The position numbers and the translations under genes are program-made. Below, piece after piece: positions 35,422 to 46,509 of a stretch of 64,000 nt of DNA. Each line of letters starts with the position of its first letter. Position 1 is the first letter of the stretch. The DNA lies in contig NC_017455.1 in the NCBI RefSeq assembly GCF_000165465.1, positions 682,001 through 746,000 on the forward strand, written 5' to 3'. The stretch comes from Halanaerobium praevalens DSM 2228 (lineage in GTDB: Bacteria; Bacillota; Halanaerobiia; Halanaerobiales; Halanaerobiaceae). The notes under the pieces were generated by a model. It made no database searches and was not told the origin of the DNA. It saw only the letters and a program-made list of their open reading frames with translations.

Positions 35422-37209
35422 TTGCAGACGGATAAAATAAGAAATTTTTGCATTATTGCTCATATTGATCATGGGAAATCTACCCTTGCTGATCGTATGT
35501 TAGAATATACAGGAACAATTACTGACCGGAAAATGCAAGAACAAGTTTTAGATAAAATGGATCTGGAACGCGAAAGAGGAATCACTATTAAAGCTCAAGC
35601 TGTTACAATTGAATATCAAGGTTATGAACTTAATTTGATTGATACTCCAGGCCATGTTGATTTTGCTTATGAGGTTTCTAGAAGTTTAGCAGCCTGTGAG
35701 GGAGCTTTATTAGTTATTGATGCAGCTCAGGGGGTTGAAGCTCAGACTATGGCTAATATTTATTTGGCTTTAGAACATGATTTAGAAATTATACCTGTTA
35801 TTAATAAAATTGATCTACCTTCAGCTAATCCTCAAAGAGTGAAAGAACAATTATTAGATATTGGTATTGATCCAGATGAGGCAATTTTGGCTAGTGCTAA
35901 AAAAGGTACTAATATTGATCAAATATTAGATGCAATAGTAAATCGAGTTCCGGCACCTTATAATGGTTCTAAAAATCCTTTAAAGTCTCTTATCTTTGAC
36001 ACTCTTTATGATTCTTATCAGGGTGTAATTGCTTATGTAAGAATTATGGAAGGTTCAGTTAAAAAGGGAGATAAAATTTTATTAATGTCTAATCAAAAAA
36101 GTTATGAGGTAGATGAGGTTGGTATTTTTGCTCCTGCAATGCAGAAAAAAGATGAATTAAGTTCAGGTGAAGTAGGTTATATTATTTCGGGAATTAAAGA
36201 TGTTCGAAATTGTAGGGTTGGAGATACTATTACTTTGAAAAAAAATCCTGCAGAAAAAGCTTTACCTGGATACCAAAAAGTTCAGCCAATGGTATTTAGT
36301 GGTCTTTATCCAACTGATAATTCTGATTATGAAGTTTTAAAAGAGGCTTTAGAAAAATTACAACTAAATGATGCTTCTTTTACTTTTGAGCCAGAAACAT
36401 CTGAAGCTCTTGGTTTTGGTTTTCGATGTGGATTTTTAGGTTTACTACATATGGAAGTTATTCAGGAAAGATTAGAAAGAGAATATGATCTTGACTTAGT
36501 AATTACTGCTCCGAGTGTAGAGTACCAGATTATTAAAAAAAGTGGAGAAGAATTGAGAATTGAAAATCCAGCTGCTTTTCCTGAACAGGGAGAAATTGAT
36601 AAGATTAAAGAGCCTTTTGTAACTGCAGAAATTCATTTGCCTGAAGAATATGTTGGTCAAGCTATGGAACTTTGTCAAGATAACCGAGGTGACTTTAAAG
36701 ATATGCAGTATATAGATCAAGACAGAGTGACTCTAAAATATGAAATGCCTTTAAGTGAAATTATTACTGACTTTTTTAATCAATTAAAATCTAAAACCAG
36801 AGGTTATGCAACTTTAGATTATGAATTAGAAGGTTATAAAGAGTCTAAATTAGTTAAACTTGATATCTTAGTTAATAAAGATGTAGTAGATGCTTTATCA
36901 ACAATTGTTCACGATGAACATTCATATCAAGAAGGTAATGCTTTAGTGAGAAGGTTAAAAGATGTAATTCCTCGCCATATGTTTAAAGTACCAATCCAAG
37001 CTGCAGTTGGAGGTAAAATTATAGCTAGAGTTAATATTCCTGCCATGCGTAAAAATGTACTGCAAAAATGTTATGGTGGAGATATTAGTAGAAAACGCAA
37101 ATTGTTAGAAAAACAAAAAGAAGGTAAAAAGAGAATGAAACAAGTTGGAAGTGTAGAAATTCCACAAGAAGCTTTTATGACAGTATTAGAAAGAGATGAA
37201 AATGCCTAA
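35422..37209 (+). CDS. lepA: Elongation factor 4 (LepA)
   Basis: Translational GTPase of 595 aa associated with 30S assembly and back-translocation. G1 is AHIDHGKST, the switch is [13 protein letters not shown]3 is DTPGHVDF and G4 NKIDLP. Domains II, III and V follow, and the LepA-specific C-terminal domain includes [18 protein letters not shown] and the conserved [14 protein letters not shown] 35422 follows AAGGAGGAAA. It overlaps hemW, the same order as in Bacillus. Confidence 0.98.
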   Translation: MQTDKIRNFCIIAHIDHGKSTLADRMLEYTGTITDRKMQEQVLDKMDLERERGITIKAQAVTIEYQGYELNLIDTPGHVDFAYEVSRSLAACEGALLVIDAAQGVEAQTMANIYLALEHDLEIIPVINKIDLPSANPQRVKEQLLDIGIDPDEAILASAKKGTNIDQILDAIVNRVPAPYNGSKNPLKSLIFDTLYDSYQGVIAYVRIMEGSVKKGDKILLMSNQKSYEVDEVGIFAPAMQKKDELSSGEVGYIISGIKDVRNCRVGDTITLKKNPAEKALPGYQKVQPMVFSGLYPTDNSDYEVLKEALEKLQLNDASFTFEPETSEALGFGFRCGFLGLLHMEVIQERLEREYDLDLVITAPSVEYQIIKKSGEELRIENPAAFPEQGEIDKIKEPFVTAEIHLPEEYVGQAMELCQDNRGDFKDMQYIDQDRVTLKYEMPLSEIITDFFNQLKSKTRGYATLDYELEGYKESKLVKLDILVNKDVVDALSTIVHDEHSYQEGNALVRRLKDVIPRHMFKVPIQAAVGGKIIARVNIPAMRKNVLQKCYGGDISRKRKLLEKQKEGKKRMKQVGSVEIPQEAFMTVLERDENA

Positions 37210-38425
37210 ATTAAATTTTAAACACGCTAATGCTATTTATCTGCATTTGCCATTTTGTAGTAGTAAATGTCCTTATTGTGATTTTTATTCAGTTCAATAT
37301 ACAAAAAAAGGGGTGGGCCAGTATTGGGCCGCTCTTTTTATGGAATTAGAAGATTTAGCAGCAAAAACTGAAAATAAACTAGTAAAGACTATTTATTTCG
37401 GAGGAGGAACTCCATCTTTAATAGAACCAAATTTAATAAAAGATATAATTAAAAAAATAAAAAATAAATTTAAGGTTACTCCTACAGCTGAAATAACAAT
37501 GGAAATTAATCCTGCATCTGTAAGTGAAGAAAAAATAATTAATTTTAAAAGAGCAGGTATTAATCGTTTAAGTATAGGGATTCAAAGCTTTAATAATCAG
37601 CACTTATCTTTTTTAGGCAGAAAAACTAATTCTTTGCAAAATAAAAAAATATTAAAGCTTGTAGCAAATAATTTTAAAAATTATAGTGTGGATTTAATTT
37701 TTGCTTTACCAGACCAAAGTTTAGAAGATTTTGAAAAGGATTTAAAGGAATTACTTGATTTTTTTCCACCTCATATTTCTTTATATAATTTAGAAATTCA
37801 TGAGAACACTCCTTTTTATCAAAAATATAATCAGGGAAAACTAAAGCTACCTACAGAAGAACTTGATGCTCAGATGTATAAATTAGCTTTAAATAAATTA
37901 AAACAAGCTGGTTACCAACATTATGAAATTTCTAATTTTAGCCAAAAAGGCTATAGAGCCCAACATAATTATATATATTGGCTTTATCAACCTTATTTAG
38001 CTTTAGGGCCAGGAGCTTCCGGTTTTGATGGTAATTGTAGATATCAAAATTTAAGCAATCTTAATTATTATTTAGATTATTATAATCCTCAAAGATTGGA
38101 TTATTATGATTTAGATGATTATAACTTAGAAAAGTTAAAAAAAATTGATTGCTTAAGGGATCATAAAAAAAATAAGATTCGAAACATAACTTGTTTAAAG
38201 CCCAAAGAAAAGTGGGGAGAATATTCATTTTTAGCATTAAGAACTGATTTAGGTTTATTTTATCATAAATTTTATCAAAAATTTGGTTTAGAATTTAAAA
38301 GCATATATAAAGAAGAGATAGCAGAATTAAAGGCTCTTGATTTGCTAAAAGAAAATAATGAAAGAATAAAATTAACAACGAGAGGTAAAGAAGTTGCTAA
38401 TGAAGTTTTTTTGAAATTTTTATAA
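37202..38425 (+). CDS. hemW: Radical SAM heme chaperone HemW
   Basis: A 407-aa member of the HemN-like radical SAM group that binds heme and a [4Fe-4S] cluster. The cluster motif is [10 protein letters not shown] near residue 20, typical of HemW rather than true coproporphyrinogen dehydrogenase; FGGGTPSL and [10 protein letters not shown] follow, and a HemW-type C-terminal domain ends the protein. The segment [20 protein letters not shown] near 305-325 looks like a lineage-specific insertion. I chose ATG 37202; ATG 37196 is equally possible. It overlaps the end of lepA by eight bases. Confidence 0.92.
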   Translation: MPKLNFKHANAIYLHLPFCSSKCPYCDFYSVQYTKKGVGQYWAALFMELEDLAAKTENKLVKTIYFGGGTPSLIEPNLIKDIIKKIKNKFKVTPTAEITMEINPASVSEEKIINFKRAGINRLSIGIQSFNNQHLSFLGRKTNSLQNKKILKLVANNFKNYSVDLIFALPDQSLEDFEKDLKELLDFFPPHISLYNLEIHENTPFYQKYNQGKLKLPTEELDAQMYKLALNKLKQAGYQHYEISNFSQKGYRAQHNYIYWLYQPYLALGPGASGFDGNCRYQNLSNLNYYLDYYNPQRLDYYDLDDYNLEKLKKIDCLRDHKKNKIRNITCLKPKEKWGEYSFLALRTDLGLFYHKFYQKFGLEFKSIYKEEIAELKALDLLKENNERIKLTTRGKEVANEVFLKFL

Positions 38426-38443
38426 AATAATCTCAAAATATAT

Positions 38444-38472
38444 TTGACAAAAAAAGATCTATATGTTATTTT
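38444..38472 (+). promoter_or_regulatory. Vegetative promoter of the hrcA operon
   Basis: TTGACA (38444-38449) and TATTTT (38467-38472), 17 bp apart, with an extended -10 TGT; the expected start lies just before the CIRCE element. Confidence 0.75.
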
Positions 38473-38483
38473 ATTAATAGTTG

Positions 38484-38510
38484 TTAGCACTCTTGTTTAT
38501 CGAGTGCTAA
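38484..38510. promoter_or_regulatory. CIRCE operator for HrcA
   Basis: TTAGCACTC (38484-38492), nine-base spacer, GAGTGCTAA (38502-38510): the exact consensus. HrcA bound here represses the heat-shock operon at normal temperature. Its gene is the first one downstream, so the circuit is autoregulated. Confidence 0.98.
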
Positions 38511-38525
38511 AAAATGAGGTGAGAA

Positions 38526-39584
38526 ATGATGGTTGAAGAAATTGGTGAATTAGACTCTAGAAAAAAGAGAATACTGCAGGCCATCATTCAGGAACACATA
38601 ATTTCTGCATCTCCAATTGGCTCAAGGACACTTGCAAAAAAGTATAATCTGAATGTAAGTCCTGCAACCATCAGAAATGAAATGGCTGATTTAGAAGAAT
38701 TAGATTATTTAGAACAGCCACATACTTCTGCTGGAAGAGTACCGTCTGATAAAGGTTATCGCTATTATGTTGATCAACTGATTAATAAAGAAAAAAATAA
38801 TACTACTGGGTCTATTGACAATATAGAATCTTTATATAATGATTTACAAGATGTACAGGATATTATTTCTGGAATGGCAAAAATGTTGTCGAAAATGACT
38901 CATTATACGGCTCTTGTCAGTGAACCCAAAAGCAAAGTTAGTAGACTTAAAAAAGTTGAAATAATGCAGTTAGCAGATAATTCTTTGCTTTTAGTGCTGG
39001 TAACTGATACAGGAATAGTTAATAATAAAATTATTAACTTGGAACAAAATTTGTCAACTAGTAAAATTTCATATCTTAACAATTTTCTTAGTCATAAGCT
39101 AGAAAATAAATTATTATCTAATTTAGATTCTAGTTATCTAAAAGAAATTGAAAAAGAACTGTTAAGTAGAATTGATCTTTCAGTTGATTTATTTAAACAA
39201 TTTCAAGATGAATTTGAAGGTGCTTTTGATCCAAATGGAGTTAAAGTTTATTTAGGTGGAACTTCTTATATTTTAGAACAGCCAGAGTTCAATGATTTGG
39301 CAAAAGTAAAAAAAATGCTTAAACTACTTGATCAAGACAAAATGTTAAACAAAATTATTAATAGTATTTCTGGTTCTGACCTTGAAATTAAAATTGGTCA
39401 GGAAAATGAAGTTGAAGATATAAAAAACTGCTCTTTAGTTGTTGCAACTTATTATATATCTGATCGAGCAGTTGGAAAAATTGGAGTCATTGGTCCCACC
39501 CGAATGGAATATCCACGTGTTATTTCTTCGGTTGATATTATTTCCGATATTTTGGGTAAGTTAATTTCTAAAGCTAGTGGGTGA
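38526..39584 (+). CDS. hrcA: Heat-inducible transcription repressor HrcA
   Basis: A 352-aa repressor that binds CIRCE and needs GroEL for activity. An N-terminal winged helix (LAKKYNLNVSPATIRNEMA) leads to the conserved DLEELDYLEQPHTSAGRVPS and a GAF-like sensor domain. GAGGTGAG precedes two consecutive ATG codons (38526, 38529), both possible starts. It heads hrcA-grpE-dnaK-dnaJ and overlaps with the end region of the grpE leader. Confidence 0.97.
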   Translation: MMVEEIGELDSRKKRILQAIIQEHIISASPIGSRTLAKKYNLNVSPATIRNEMADLEELDYLEQPHTSAGRVPSDKGYRYYVDQLINKEKNNTTGSIDNIESLYNDLQDVQDIISGMAKMLSKMTHYTALVSEPKSKVSRLKKVEIMQLADNSLLLVLVTDTGIVNNKIINLEQNLSTSKISYLNNFLSHKLENKLLSNLDSSYLKEIEKELLSRIDLSVDLFKQFQDEFEGAFDPNGVKVYLGGTSYILEQPEFNDLAKVKKMLKLLDQDKMLNKIINSISGSDLEIKIGQENEVEDIKNCSLVVATYYISDRAVGKIGVIGPTRMEYPRVISSVDIISDILGKLISKASG

Positions 39585-39589
39585 TAATA

Positions 39590-40219
39590 ATGAAAAATCA
39601 AAAAGAAAATATTGAAGACAAAACAAATTCTGAAGTTGATTCAAAAACAGAAGAGCAAGCAACTAACGTCAAGGAAGAAACAGCTGAGGCTAAAGCCACA
39701 GCAGAAAAAGCTGATGATTTAGATGGAATTCAAATTGAACTTTCTCGAGAAGAATTAATTGAAGAAGTTAAAGAAAAAAATGAAAAAATAGAAGAGATGG
39801 ATGCTGAAATTGATGATCTTTTAAGTAGGCTACAGAGACTACAGGCTGATTTTGTTAATTATCGAAAAAGAAGTCAGAGAGAAAAAGCTGAGATGACTGA
39901 TCGTGGTAAAATAAAACTGTGTTCAAGTTTATTACCAGTCATTGATAATTTTGAAAGAGCTTTAAAAGCAGAAGAAAATGAAGATGATTTTTATCAAGGT
40001 GTAAAAATGATTTATAATCAACTTTTAAAAACTTTTGCTGAACATGGAATTGAAGAAATAATTGCTCAGGGTGAAGAATTTAATCCTGAATACCATGAAG
40101 CAATAATGAGAGTTGAAAGTGATGAATATGAGCCAGGAACTGTAATTGATGTAGTTCAAAAAGGTTTTATTTTAGATGAAAGAGTTATTAGACCAGCAAT
40201 GGTTAGAGTAGCAGGGTAA
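39590..40219 (+). CDS. grpE: Nucleotide exchange factor GrpE
   Basis: DnaK co-chaperone of 209 aa that releases ADP. A disordered acidic N-terminus of about 60 residues is followed by a long coiled coil (EEMDAEIDDLLSRLQRLQAD), the conserved FVNYRKRSQREK segment, a four-helix part and the C-terminal beta wing (VIDVVQKGFILDERVIRPAMV). ATG 39590 lies five bases after the hrcA stop; the ribosome binding site GGGTGA is weak, so coupling to hrcA translation is likely. Confidence 0.96.
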   Translation: MKNQKENIEDKTNSEVDSKTEEQATNVKEETAEAKATAEKADDLDGIQIELSREELIEEVKEKNEKIEEMDAEIDDLLSRLQRLQADFVNYRKRSQREKAEMTDRGKIKLCSSLLPVIDNFERALKAEENEDDFYQGVKMIYNQLLKTFAEHGIEEIIAQGEEFNPEYHEAIMRVESDEYEPGTVIDVVQKGFILDERVIRPAMVRVAG

Positions 40220-40272
40220 TTTAAATAATAAGTTTTTAAGTTTTTAAAATACATTTTTAAATAAATTAAGTT

Positions 40273-40298
40273 TATAAAAATTGTACAACAATTTTATA
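40273..40298 (+). repeat. Hairpin abutting the dnaK ribosome binding site
   Basis: TATAAAAATTGT (40273-40284) pairs with ACAATTTTATA (40288-40298) with one bulged A. AAGGAGG follows immediately, so the stem edge could affect ribosome access to dnaK. Confidence 0.55.
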
Positions 40299-40309
40299 AG
40301 GAGGAATAG

Positions 40310-42172
<1,863 letters not shown>

Positions 42173-42210
42173 AATAAATATAGAATTAATAAATTAGAAA
42201 AGAATAGATC

Positions 42211-42257
42211 AGTTTAGGGAGAGTTAAACTCTCCCTAAACTGCTTTCTCTTTCTTTT
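42211..42257 (+). terminator. Strong hairpin between dnaK and dnaJ
   Basis: AGTTTAGGGAGAG (42211-42223) pairs perfectly with CTCTCCCTAAACT (42229-42241), followed by a pyrimidine-rich tail ending in five Ts. It probably terminates some transcripts and so lowers dnaJ relative to dnaK. Confidence 0.8.
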
Positions 42258-42275
42258 TAGAGAGGTGATTTTAAG

Positions 42276-43397
42276 ATGGCTAAACATGATTATTATGAAT
42301 TGCTAGGTGTTGATCGGGATGCCGATCAAAAAGAAATTAAGCGGGCTTATCGTAAGCTTGCTAAAAAATATCATCCTGATATGAACCAAGATAAAGATAC
42401 TTCAGATAAATTTAAAGAAATTTCTGAAGCCTATGAAATTTTAAGTGATCCAGATAAAAGGGCACGTTATGATCAATATGGACATTCAGGTATAAATGAT
42501 CAAGACTTCAACTTTGATGATTTTGCTCAAGGCGGTTTTGGTGGTCTTGATGATTTATTTAATATGTTCGGTTTTGGTGGTCGTAGTGGAGGCAGAAGAA
42601 ATGGTCCTCGCAGAGGAGCTGACCTTCAATATAGGCTAAAAATATCATTCGAAGAAGCCGCTTTTGGTGGTAAAAAAGAAATTAAGATTCCACGTGAAGA
42701 AAAATGTGATCAATGTGATGGTAGTGGAGCAGAACCTGGAACTGATGTTAAAACTTGTCCAGAGTGTAATGGTCAAGGTCAAGTCCGGACTAGTCAGCAA
42801 ACTCCTTTTGGCCAGTTTACCCAAAGTAGAGTTTGTCCCCAATGTGGTGGAGACGGTAAAATTGTAGAGGAAGCTTGTCATAAGTGTAATGGAGCTGGAA
42901 AAGTTAGAAAGCAGAGAAAATTAACTGTTAATATCCCAGCAGGTGTTGATACTGGAACTAGACTTAGAATGTCTGGTGAAGGACAAGCTGGAGAAAAAGG
43001 TGGCCCAGCTGGTGATTTATATATAGTTATTGATGTTCAAGATCATAAGATTTTTGATCGTAAAGGTGATGATCTTTACTGTGAGGTTCCAATCAATTTT
43101 GTTCAAGCTACTCTTGGTGACAAAATTAAAGTACCAACTTTAGAAGGCAAAGTACAATTTGATATCCCAGAAGGAACTCAACCAGGTACAACTTTTAGAT
43201 TAAAGAATAAAGGTATTTCTCATGTCAATGGTTATGGTCGAGGAGATCAATATATTAAAGCTAAGGTAATGATTCCTAAAGATCTAAATAAAAAGCAAAA
43301 AGAATTGCTAGAAGAATTTGCTGAAATTAGTGGAGAAGAAATTAATCCAGAGCATAAAAGTTTTTTAAAAAAAATAAAAGATGCAATTAATATTTAA
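42276..43397 (+). CDS. dnaJ: Chaperone DnaJ (Hsp40)
   Basis: DnaK co-chaperone of 373 aa that stimulates ATP hydrolysis. The J domain has KYHPDMN with the HPD triad; a Gly/Phe-rich linker follows (about 75-115); four zinc repeats are [24 protein letters not shown] and CHKCNGAG; the C-terminal beta domains end the protein. GAGAGGTGA precedes ATG 42276. prmA, often the next gene, is absent and rsmE follows 55 bases later. Confidence 0.98.
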   Translation: MAKHDYYELLGVDRDADQKEIKRAYRKLAKKYHPDMNQDKDTSDKFKEISEAYEILSDPDKRARYDQYGHSGINDQDFNFDDFAQGGFGGLDDLFNMFGFGGRSGGRRNGPRRGADLQYRLKISFEEAAFGGKKEIKIPREEKCDQCDGSGAEPGTDVKTCPECNGQGQVRTSQQTPFGQFTQSRVCPQCGGDGKIVEEACHKCNGAGKVRKQRKLTVNIPAGVDTGTRLRMSGEGQAGEKGGPAGDLYIVIDVQDHKIFDRKGDDLYCEVPINFVQATLGDKIKVPTLEGKVQFDIPEGTQPGTTFRLKNKGISHVNGYGRGDQYIKAKVMIPKDLNKKQKELLEEFAEISGEEINPEHKSFLKKIKDAINI

Positions 43398-43452
43398 ATA
43401 AGTTAATATTTTTTGTTCAATTAAACTAAAACTCTAATATGGAGTGAAAAAA

Positions 43453-44214
43453 ATGCATAGATTTTTTATAGATCAGAGTACTGAAATTGGTAAAAAAGTA
43501 TTTATTTCTGGAAATGACTATAACCATTTAAAAAATTCCCTGCGCCTAGATTTAGGTGACAGGGTTATTCTTTCTGATGGAAATGGTTTTGATCTGGAAG
43601 CAGAAATAATTACTTATCAAACAGAGTCAGCTGAACTTAAGATTTTAACTAAAGAAAAATCGAAAGTTGAGCCCAAAATCAAAGTTTGGTTAGCACAAGG
43701 ACTTCCCAAAAAAAGCAAAATGGATTTAATAGTCGAAAAAGCAACAGAAATCGGTTTTTCTGGTTTAATTCCTTTAGAAAGTAAAAGGACTATTGTTAAA
43801 TATAATCAGAAAAAGAAAGCTAAAAAACGTAGCCGTTGGCAGAGAGTTGCCGAAGCAGCAGCTAAACAGTCAGGTAGAGCAGTTATCCCTAAAATTAAGA
43901 ACTTTTGTAATAGTAATAATATAAAGTCTTTTAAAGAAAAATTTGATTATGTTTTAGTTTTATGGGAAGATGAAAAGAAAACAACAATAAAAAGTTTTTT
44001 TAAGGAAAATGAAATTGCTGCTGAAGCTAAAATTTTATTAATTATTGGACCAGAAGGTGGTTTTTCTGAAGCTGAAGTCAATAGATTTGAGCAAAAATTA
44101 GAAGCTGAAATTATTACTCTGGGTCCTAGAATTTTAAGAACAGAGACTGCAGGAATTGTTGCTTTAACAGCAATTTTGTCTGAGAAAGGTGAACTTGGTG
44201 ATGAAAATGATTAA
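43453..44214 (+). CDS. rsmE: 16S rRNA m3U1498 methyltransferase
   Basis: SPOUT-class methyltransferase of 253 aa that modifies U1498 of 16S rRNA. The N-terminal PUA-like domain starts HRFFIDQ; the knotted SAM site contains LLIIGPEGGFSEAEV and LGPRILRTETAGIVAL, both diagnostic. GGAGTG precedes ATG 43453; a GTG at 43444 is less likely. Its end overlaps the mtaB start. Confidence 0.95.
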   Translation: MHRFFIDQSTEIGKKVFISGNDYNHLKNSLRLDLGDRVILSDGNGFDLEAEIITYQTESAELKILTKEKSKVEPKIKVWLAQGLPKKSKMDLIVEKATEIGFSGLIPLESKRTIVKYNQKKKAKKRSRWQRVAEAAAKQSGRAVIPKIKNFCNSNNIKSFKEKFDYVLVLWEDEKKTTIKSFFKENEIAAEAKILLIIGPEGGFSEAEVNRFEQKLEAEIITLGPRILRTETAGIVALTAILSEKGELGDEND

Positions 44215-45517
44215 AAAGGCAGCTTTTTATACTTTAGGTTGTAAAGTAAATCAATATGAAACTGAAGCTGTAATTGATATTTTTTTAGAAAATGGTTATC
44301 AAATTGTTGATTTTTCAGAAAAAGCAGATGTCTATATAGTTAATAGTTGTACAGTTACAAATGAAGCAGCTCGTAAAACAAGACAAATTGCTAGAAGAGC
44401 TAAAAGAAAATATAGTAATAGTTTAGTTGCTATTGTTGGTTGTTATACTCAAGCTTTTCCAGATGAAGTAAGAAATATAGAAGAAATTGATTTTGTAATG
44501 GGGAGTAATAATAAAGCTGAAATTTTAGCTAAGGCTGAAGAAATGTTGGCTGGAAAAAATATTAATAGTGAACTAAAAGAATATCAGCAATTAAAGGAAT
44601 ATGAAGATTTAAAATTAAAAAGCTTATCTAATACAACTAGAGCTAATGTCAAGATTGAAGATGGTTGTAATCAATTTTGTAGTTATTGCATTATTCCTTA
44701 TGCTCGGGGTCCTGTTAGAAGTCGAAAAAAGGAATCTATAACTGAAGAAGTAAAAAGGTTATCTAAGCAAGGAGTTAAAGAAATTGTTTTAACTGGGACC
44801 CATTTAGGTGCCTATGGAAGTGATAAAGGAAATAAAAAAGCTTTAGCTCAATTAATGGAAAGTTTAACAGAAATTAAGTCTTTAAAAAGAGTTCGCTTAA
44901 GTTCAATTGAGGGTACAGAAATTGATCAAGGAATAATTAATTTAATTTCAGAATCAGATATTTTTTGTCCTCATCTTCATTTACCTTTACAAAGTGGAAG
45001 CAATCAAATTTTAAAGGCAATGAATAGACCTTATACTGTAGAAGAATTCAAAAAAACTGTAGCTAAATTAAGGAAAAAAATACCTGACTTAGCAATTACA
45101 ACTGATGTCATAGTTGGTTTTCCTGGTGAAACAGAAAAAACTTTTGCTGAAACTCTAAAAGTTGTTAAAGAAATTTCTTTTGCTAAAGTGCACGTCTTTC
45201 CTTATTCAGCAAGAGAAGGAACACCAGCAGCTAAGATGGAACAGCTTAATGGTAATATAGTTAAAGAATATAGTAAAAAATTACGTTTAGCAAATGAAGC
45301 TTTAATGTTAAACTATCAAAAAGAATTTATTGGTAAAACTAAAAAAGTGCTAATTGAGGAAGTTAGAGATCATAAAACAAATCTTTTGACTGGTTATACT
45401 GATAATTACCTAAAAGTCTTAATTTCAGGTTCAGATGCTTTAAAAAATAGCTTAGTCAAAGTTAAACTGGAAGAATCTATAGATCCCTATCATTTAAGTG
45501 GAAAAATTATAAATTAG
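44201..45517 (+). CDS. mtaB: tRNA t6A37 methylthiotransferase MtaB
   Basis: Radical SAM enzyme of 438 aa that adds a methylthio group to t6A37 in tRNAs reading ANN codons. The N-terminal UPF0004 domain binds one [4Fe-4S] cluster (YTLGCKVNQYET, NSCTVTNEAARK, VGCYTQ); the radical SAM cluster motif is CNQFCSYC; a C-terminal TRAM domain (about 370-435) binds tRNA. ATG 44201 and ATG 44207 both have usable ribosome binding sites inside rsmE. The rsmE-mtaB order is conserved in Bacillus (yqeU-yqeV). Confidence 0.95.
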   Translation: MKMIKKAAFYTLGCKVNQYETEAVIDIFLENGYQIVDFSEKADVYIVNSCTVTNEAARKTRQIARRAKRKYSNSLVAIVGCYTQAFPDEVRNIEEIDFVMGSNNKAEILAKAEEMLAGKNINSELKEYQQLKEYEDLKLKSLSNTTRANVKIEDGCNQFCSYCIIPYARGPVRSRKKESITEEVKRLSKQGVKEIVLTGTHLGAYGSDKGNKKALAQLMESLTEIKSLKRVRLSSIEGTEIDQGIINLISESDIFCPHLHLPLQSGSNQILKAMNRPYTVEEFKKTVAKLRKKIPDLAITTDVIVGFPGETEKTFAETLKVVKEISFAKVHVFPYSAREGTPAAKMEQLNGNIVKEYSKKLRLANEALMLNYQKEFIGKTKKVLIEEVRDHKTNLLTGYTDNYLKVLISGSDALKNSLVKVKLEESIDPYHLSGKIIN

Positions 45518-45609
45518 CAGGAATTTTATTCTTTTAAGAGAATATAATTAATAAGTAAAGATAATATTTCATTATATTTTTTAGATTAATTGTTAAGGGA
45601 GGGATTAAT

Positions 45610-45954
45610 TTGGAAGATTGCTTATTTTGCAAAATTATAGCAGGCAAAATGGAGACAGAATTTATTTATCAAGACGAAGAACTAGTAGTTTTTAAAGATA
45701 TTAGTCCTCAAGCACCAGTGCATTTATTAATTGTTCCTAAAAAACATATTGCTAATTTAAATCAGCTTAACAAAAGAGATAATAATTTAGTTGGTCAGAT
45801 CTATCAAGTTGCTCAAAAAATGGCAGCAAAATATGATATTGATCAATCTGGTTATAGAGTAGTCAGCAATTGTGGTCAAGATGGAGGACAAACTGTAAAT
45901 CATATTCACTTTCATCTTTTGGGTGGAAGAGAACTTCAGTGGCCACCTGGTTAA
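45610..45954 (+). CDS. HIT family nucleotide-binding protein
   Basis: A 114-aa histidine triad protein of the Hint branch, which hydrolyses nucleoside phosphoramidates. The triad is HIHFHLLGG; the start DCLFCKII and VVFKDISPQAPVHLLIVPKKHI are typical. TTG 45610 follows AAGGGAGGG. In many Clostridia this gene precedes rpsU, which is not found here. Confidence 0.95.
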   Translation: MEDCLFCKIIAGKMETEFIYQDEELVVFKDISPQAPVHLLIVPKKHIANLNQLNKRDNNLVGQIYQVAQKMAAKYDIDQSGYRVVSNCGQDGGQTVNHIHFHLLGGRELQWPPG

Positions 45955-45998
45955 AATAAAAATTTAATTTAAATTGAATTAAGATTGGAGTTGTCAAG

Positions 45999-46448
45999 AT
46001 GAGTGAACTAAAAAAGAAATTAATGGAAGATATGAAAAAAGCTATGAAAAAGAAAAATAAAGCTAGGCTTTCAGTAATTAGAATGACTAGAGCTGAAATT
46101 AAAAACAAAGAAATTGAAACTGGAAATGATTTAGATGATCAAGGTGTTATCCAAGTAATTGCTAAACAAGTAAAACAAATTAAAGATTCATTATCTGATT
46201 TTGAAAAGGCTGGTAAAGAAGATGTAATGAATAAATTGAATCAAGAAATTGAAATTTTACAAGACTATTTACCAGAACAAATGTCAGAAACAGAGGTAAA
46301 TAAATTAGTTGAACAGGTTATTGCAGAAACTGGTGCTGAAAATATGTCAGATATGGGTCAAGTAATGGGAAAATTAATGCCCCAAATTAAGGGTAAAGCT
46401 GATGGCTCACTTGTTAGTTCTAAAGTAAAGAACAAATTAAGTAATTAA
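45999..46448 (+). CDS. yqeY: GatB/YqeY domain protein
   Basis: A 149-aa free-standing YqeY domain, similar to the tail domain of GatB and probably tRNA-binding. LKKKLMEDMKKAMKKKNKARLSVIR opening is cut here to its core MEDMKKAMKKKNKARLSVIR; the end GSLVSSKVKNKL is conserved. TTGGAGTTG precedes the ATG. It usually accompanies rpsU in Firmicutes. A perfect-palindrome terminator follows. Confidence 0.93.
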   Translation: MSELKKKLMEDMKKAMKKKNKARLSVIRMTRAEIKNKEIETGNDLDDQGVIQVIAKQVKQIKDSLSDFEKAGKEDVMNKLNQEIEILQDYLPEQMSETEVNKLVEQVIAETGAENMSDMGQVMGKLMPQIKGKADGSLVSSKVKNKLSN

Positions 46449-46462
46449 AATATTGGTTTAAT

Positions 46463-46487
46463 AAAGAGGGGTACCCCTCTTTTTTTC
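46463..46487 (+). terminator. Terminator of yqeY
   Basis: A perfect 20-base palindrome, AAAGAGGG-GTAC-CCCTCTTT, continues into seven or more Ts. Confidence 0.9.
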
Positions 46488-46509
46488 TCTCTTAGAAGGA
46501 GGGTTAAAT

